A stretch of DNA of 64,000 nucleotides from positions 1,512,856 to 1,576,855 of the forward strand of contig NZ_JANIOF010000001.1 of NCBI RefSeq assembly GCF_024733555.1, written 5' to 3'. Below the pieces are notes generated by a model. It saw only the letters and a list, made by a program, of their open reading frames with translations, was not told the DNA's origin and ran no database searches. Shown piece after piece: positions 61,834 to 64,000 of this stretch. Positions within the stretch are counted from its first letter, which is position 1, and every line of letters starts with the position of its first letter. A program made the position numbers and the translations under genes. This stretch comes from Paenibacillus sp. SC116. GTDB lineage: Bacteria > Bacillota > Bacilli > Paenibacillales > Paenibacillaceae.

Positions 61834-61862
61834 ATGCCTACCCCACGTGTAAGGATAGACAT
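61834..61862 (-). terminator. Terminator downstream of the 87-aa gene
   Basis: On the minus strand ATGTCTATCC pairs with GGGGTAGGCAT (G-T pairs), followed by TTTTTTATG. Confidence 0.7.
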
Positions 61863-61921
61863 CTTTTTATTATTTAAAATGAAGCAAACCAATGACTATT
61901 TCTTCTGTATTGCTCAGACTT

Positions 61922-62185
61922 TTACTGTTTATTGTCTTTCTCTATACGTTTTCTTGCCTGTTCCGCCACATTACGATCTAGATCGTGTTGCTCCTTAACG
62001 CTCAAACTTTGATTTTTACCTATACGAGATGGGGGCGATTTTGGATTTTTTGCAGTCTCTTTAATTTTCTTCTCAAAGGAAGCTACGTCTATACCTTTTA
62101 GCTCTTTTTGAAAATACGCCTCTCCACCATAATCAGGATTTTGATACATAATTAATAATTGTGTAAATTCAACTTGCACCTTCAT
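61922..62185 (-). CDS. Hypothetical protein, 87 aa
   Basis: Soluble, highly charged C-terminal half (KKIKETAKNPKSPPSRIG, KEQHDLDRNVAEQARKRIEKDNKQ). It overlaps the upstream gene by 17 bases and is likely translationally coupled. No ribosome binding site is strong; an internal ATG at 62149 is the alternative. Function unknown. Confidence 0.5.
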   Translation of the reverse strand: MKVQVEFTQLLIMYQNPDYGGEAYFQKELKGIDVASFEKKIKETAKNPKSPPSRIGKNQSLSVKEQHDLDRNVAEQARKRIEKDNKQ

Positions 62186-62603
62186 CTAGTTTCACAAGTC
62201 GTATAAGTTCATTTATCGCTTCTTGTTTAACTGGATTATTTGCTAACAGCCGTAATTGCTCTTTTATTTCTGTAGCGTGTCGAATCGGTTTCTTGAAGTA
62301 GTTCATGTCTCGTAATATACCCGGAAGTATTCTCGTATACTGATTGATCACCTGTTTGTCATAGGACGTATATTCAGAAAGGGCGTACATTTTATATGCA
62401 TGTTCAATTGAAACCACATCAGGAGGTTGTGCTTCATTTATACCTAAACTAATCATGCTAATAGCCTGCACGAAATCTGCATGGAGTAGATCATTCTTAC
62501 CGGCTACAATTTTTAATTTTTCCGCCTGAACCACGTTGAAATATACTGAAACTAAAAGTGCTAATAGAGTCAAGCCAATCAGGAAGTAATTTTTTTTGTT
62601 CAT
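62169..62603 (-). CDS. Membrane-anchored hypothetical protein, 144 aa
   Basis: One N-terminal membrane helix (YFLIGLTLLALLVSVYFNVV) then a helical extracytoplasmic or cytosolic domain (TYxxLxEYTSYDKQVINQYTRILPGILRDMNYF). GGAGTCGACGT precedes the ATG. It overlaps the 87-aa gene; together they form a two-gene unit, family unknown. Confidence 0.6.
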   Translation of the reverse strand: MNKKNYFLIGLTLLALLVSVYFNVVQAEKLKIVAGKNDLLHADFVQAISMISLGINEAQPPDVVSIEHAYKMYALSEYTSYDKQVINQYTRILPGILRDMNYFKKPIRHATEIKEQLRLLANNPVKQEAINELIRLVKLDEGAS

Positions 62604-62620
62604 ACGTCGACTCCAATATT

Positions 62621-62658
62621 AGGAAAAAGGACAAGATAGTTTTCTCGTCCTCTTTCCT
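62621..62658 (-). terminator. Weak hairpin after the secreted-protein gene
   Basis: On the minus strand AGGAAAGAGGAC and GTCCTTTTTCCT can pair with internal mismatches; the T tract is inside the stem. Confidence 0.35.
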
Positions 62659-62663
62659 TTATT

Positions 62664-63209
62664 TTAATACCAAGGCTTTAATTGTGCGTGAGCCTTAACT
62701 ATATCGAATTTACTCTGTTGTTCAATAGCCAATGATCCACCCCATGGAATTGAAAAGCTAGGTGAGAAACTAAATGTGGATTCTTGGTGCGCATAATGTG
62801 CAAAGGCATCCGCCAAAAGAACATCTTTTTGTCTTCGAGAAAATTGATAGGACATGTATCCTCGGTGATTGATATCATGCATGTCACCTAAGTTTATAGC
62901 AAATCCGTAACCACCAACATCTCTTGTAGCAGTACTATATGTTACAGTCATAGTATTAAATACTCTATCAATTGGGTTCCATCTGTCAAATTTATAGTTC
63001 GCTGTTTCTGAACCAGGCGTAGGTGAAAAATTTGAATTCAAGCCTATCGCAAGTACATCTTCGTCTGTGTAGTAAGGTTTATTCAACCATTCGAATCGAG
63101 CTTGAACTGAACCAGTATCATTTGAATACTTATATACCCAAGTCTCAAGCTTTAGCCAACTTGTTTTTATACATCCTGCTCCATTGCTTGTTCCACAGTC
63201 AATATTCAA
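62664..63209 (-). CDS. C-terminal part of a secreted protein (in the -1 frame relative to 63206-63604)
   Basis: 181 codons from TTG 63209; contains an early Cys pair (DCGTSNGAGCIKT) and an aromatic, beta-rich domain (WLKLETWVYKYSND, RWNPIDRVFNTMTVTYS). A leaderless protein with these cysteines is unlikely; read with the upstream signal-peptide frame it makes one exported protein of about 315 residues. The switch could be made at A-AAG-GGA (see findings) or is a frameshift mutation. Confidence 0.55.
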   Translation of the reverse strand: MNIDCGTSNGAGCIKTSWLKLETWVYKYSNDTGSVQARFEWLNKPYYTDEDVLAIGLNSNFSPTPGSETANYKFDRWNPIDRVFNTMTVTYSTATRDVGGYGFAINLGDMHDINHRGYMSYQFSRRQKDVLLADAFAHYAHQESTFSFSPSFSIPWGGSLAIEQQSKFDIVKAHAQLKPWY

Positions 63210-63604
63210 AGTTGATATCCCTTTTCTGATATTTCGACGGAATTTAGTGCTTCCTCGAATGTTACTTTTTTAGACCCTAATGACTTTACGTTATTTGAAT
63301 CAGAAATATCAACATCATAACGGTAGTATTCATCCCGTTTTGATACCCCTACCAAAGAGTCCATTTTATCTAAATACGGTTGTAACTCCGCATCAGAAAG
63401 GTCATTTACAAACTCTATAGACATTTGATATTTTTGAATGATTTCTTGTTTTTGAGCATCTGTTATGTTTTGGGGCGTACCATTTTCTGTAGAATAAACT
63501 TGTGTTTGAGAAGTTTCTTGTGCGGTTGCTAACGAGGATGTGATAACTAATGTAATTAGTAAGGCAATTGTTAAGAAAGATAATAACAGTTTTTTGAGTT
63601 TCAT
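63206..63604 (-). CDS. Signal-peptide part of a secreted protein (frame 1 of a split gene)
   Basis: 132 codons. After AAGGAGAATTTGC, ATG 63604 begins a signal peptide (KKLLLSFLTIALLITLVITSSLATA|QETS). The mature part reads TPQNITDAQKQEIIQKYQMSIEFVNDLSDAELQPYLDKMDSLVG and ends SEKGYQL at a TGA overlapping the TTG of the next frame. Longer frames upstream of 63604 lack a ribosome binding site. Confidence 0.65.
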   Translation of the reverse strand: MKLKKLLLSFLTIALLITLVITSSLATAQETSQTQVYSTENGTPQNITDAQKQEIIQKYQMSIEFVNDLSDAELQPYLDKMDSLVGVSKRDEYYRYDVDISDSNNVKSLGSKKVTFEEALNSVEISEKGYQL

Positions 63605-63745
63605 GCAAATTCTCCTTATCATAATTAGTTTAATCTGATGTAGGATTTTGCAGGCTTTCAACGTTATTATTTATTTCGTGAATTATCACCCCTTTCATAC
63701 GCACACATGAATATAGATATTTTTTTCATAAATATTAAATACTAT

Positions 63746-63994
63746 CTACCAACATTTCATTTGATTTACTGTCCAAGCCCCACACGAGCAAGCAAAAACA
63801 TCAATAGATTTCTCATCAAAGTCAAAACGTTTGTAATAAGTTGTCTTATAAACACAACCACACCTAGTGTAATAGTAGGCTTTATTAGTCAAGTCTACGT
63901 CATTAATCTCTTCTCCTACTAATTTACTACGTATTAGGCGTATATTTTCTTCTGCGAATGAGTCATTACGTAAATGCATCAATCTTAACTTCAC
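63746..63994 (-). CDS. Hypothetical protein, possible partial gene at the right edge
   Basis: 82 codons from GTG 63994, which lies at the edge of the window, so the true start may lie beyond it (the frame is open to the right edge). Two CxC pairs (TRCGCVYKT and FACSCGAW) suggest a metal-binding knuckle. A leftward end at 63746 is before the secreted-protein gene start. Family unknown. Confidence 0.45.
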   Translation of the reverse strand: MKLRLMHLRNDSFAEENIRLIRSKLVGEEINDVDLTNKAYYYTRCGCVYKTTYYKRFDFDEKSIDVFACSCGAWTVNQMKCW

Positions 63995-64000
63995 TGTGAA

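Noticed and set aside
63707-63922. Plus-strand 71-aa ORF near the right edge
   Set aside because: It is antisense to the cysteine-containing minus-strand frame and lacks a ribosome binding site.

Overview
The window looks like a low-to-mid G+C Gram-positive, spore-forming chromosome, most likely Paenibacillus or a close relative. The signs are a YjcZ-type sporulation miniprotein, tetraprenyl-beta-curcumene synthase, AGGAGG-type ribosome binding sites with frequent TTG/GTG starts, GlnR/TnrA and FadR operators of the Bacillales type, a B. subtilis-like FadN-A-E-F / FadR-EtfBA set, and strong intrinsic terminators between convergent genes. The species cannot be fixed from the sequence alone. No rRNA, tRNA or CRISPR array was seen.

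Layout. 1-17 kb is ordinary core sequence: the end of pyrD, an L,D-transpeptidase, ferredoxin, DinB, citramalate synthase, a thioredoxin-like protein, a secreted three-domain chitin-active LPMO, a small JAMM peptidase, then a tight three-gene unit (ammonium transporter, GlnD-like nucleotidyltransferase, DEDDh exonuclease) behind two perfect GlnR/TnrA boxes, a MerR regulator with a membrane zinc peptidase, a GltC-like LysR regulator, a rhomboid protease and thiol peroxidase. 17.5-18 kb holds a structured, promoter- and terminator-bounded RNA that fits 6S RNA. 18-40 kb is mixed housekeeping: DUF624, YjcZ, a permuted NlpC/P60 protein, a CshA-like helicase, YitT, a methyltransferase, ytpB-pfkA, MFS, nitroreductase, Csp, PepF, LapA, M42 peptidase, quinone-oxidoreductase-like enzyme, ABC-F, TetR, DUF92 and FAH.

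40.1-53.5 kb is a nearly complete fatty-acid beta-oxidation divergon. On the minus strand fadF, fadN, fadA, fadE, an acyl-CoA ligase and a PaaI-type thioesterase follow one another. On the plus strand fadR, etfB and etfA run the other way. The 250-bp divergent control region has two FadR-type palindromes. Together these genes activate fatty acids, run the beta-oxidation cycle, and pass FadE electrons through EtfAB to the membrane Fe-S protein FadF.

From about 53.6 kb to the right edge the character changes: AT-richer, accessory, mostly minus-strand genes. 54.2-59.4 kb is a compact row of single-gene units: an Abi_C abortive-infection protein, a Shedu (DUF4263) nuclease, a small HTH-like protein with a mini-ORF, a PD-(D/E)XK-like protein and a PIN-like nuclease. 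The junctions carry members of one family of imperfect inverted repeats whose ends share GATAAC and ATTCACG-type cores. This looks like a cassette array of defence genes, analogous to integron cassettes but without canonical attC cores and with no integrase in view; it is the most interesting feature of the window. 59.5-64 kb is decayed: a frameshifted lipoprotein, a frameshifted SUKH (SMI1/KNR4) immunity-type gene, a second SUKH remnant with a matching terminator, an IS3-type end, and a secreted protein split by a -1 frameshift at a slippery-looking heptamer.
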